In this document: piece after piece, positions 39,740 to 39,819 of the stretch
Layout of the letters: every line of letters starts with the position of its first letter
Numbering within the stretch: the stretch's first letter is position 1
DNA from: an uncultured Blautia sp.
GTDB taxonomy: Bacteria; Bacillota; Clostridia; Lachnospirales; Lachnospiraceae
Assembly (NCBI GenBank): GCA_900556555.1
Contig: USPF01000018.1
Coordinates: forward strand, 1 to 39,819
Direction: 5' to 3'
Length of the DNA: 39,819 nt
Position numbers and translations under genes: made by a program
The notes under the pieces: model-generated
What the model was told of the DNA's origin: nothing
The model's database searches: none
The model's input: the letters and a program-made list of their open reading frames with translations, nothing else

Positions 39740-39819
39740 TCATAGATTTATGGAAAACCCTATATTTTTCTGAATTTTCCTATGCCAAAATCGATTGCTT
39801 TTCTGCAATAGCCTGTTTT

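Noticed and set aside
1..39819. CRISPR array, insertion sequence, rRNA or tRNA gene
   Set aside because: No regularly spaced direct repeats, transposase frames, or rRNA/tRNA sequence was found on reading both strands; the only tRNA-related RNA is the proS T-box.

Overview
The window looks like the chromosome of an anaerobic, spore-forming Firmicute of the Lachnospiraceae type (Blautia/Dorea/Ruminococcus-like; this is inferred from protein flavour, no database was searched). Evidence includes a sporulation block (rqcP-yabP-yabQ-divIC-spoIIE-tilS-hpt-ftsH) in the gene order known from Bacillus near its origin, plus cwlD, a CotS-like spore coat kinase, a T-box-controlled proS, mecA, a dnaB-rplI-gdpP block and an rpsF-ssb-rpsR operon. 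From about 3,455 rightwards almost every gene is on the minus strand and the DNA is moderately AT-rich.

Bases 1 to about 3,450 look different: visibly richer in G+C, with other codon habits. They hold a partial protein-kinase-like gene with a helix-turn-helix partner (minus strand), a YbjQ-family gene, a gene remnant with a terminator, and a tightly packed ECF sigma factor / small membrane protein / zinc-ribbon membrane protein operon (plus strand). This segment ends abruptly at about 3,440-3,457, inside a GH13 alpha-amylase-type gene that has lost its C-terminal third. It is either a chimeric assembly joint or a real foreign insertion or recombination.

Layout of the rest: 3,425-4,798 truncated GH13; 5,124-12,193 ftsH, hpt, tilS, spoIIE, divIC, yabQ, yabP, rqcP, hup; 12,341-18,397 phosphoglucomutase, CotS-like kinase, CCA-adding enzyme, proS with T-box leader; 18,452-21,869 dCMP deaminase, upp, rpiB, tsaC (Sua5), cwlD; 21,977-24,873 DivIVA-like protein, membrane-anchored GH18, small conserved protein; 25,322-26,722 mecA, a DUF1858 redox protein and a 56-residue ferredoxin; 26,805-29,673 MerR regulator plus EAL phosphodiesterase with degenerate GGDEF; 29,808-34,968 dnaB, rplI, gdpP, rpsR, ssb, rpsF; 35,048-36,747 divergent YczE-like membrane protein and AraC regulator; 36,740-39,681 DUF951, sirtuin, class B sortase and zinc-ribbon protein as one operon.

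The most interesting signals are regulatory and sporulation-related. The spoIIE promoter has perfect -35 and -10 hexamers separated by 21 bp, with a Spo0A-box match over the -35. The yabP gene has a sigma-E-like promoter inside the 5' arm of a long hairpin whose 3' arm contains the yabP ribosome binding site, so only transcripts started at that promoter would leave the site free. SpoIIE itself carries one membrane helix instead of the usual many. No CRISPR array, IS element, rRNA or tRNA gene was seen.
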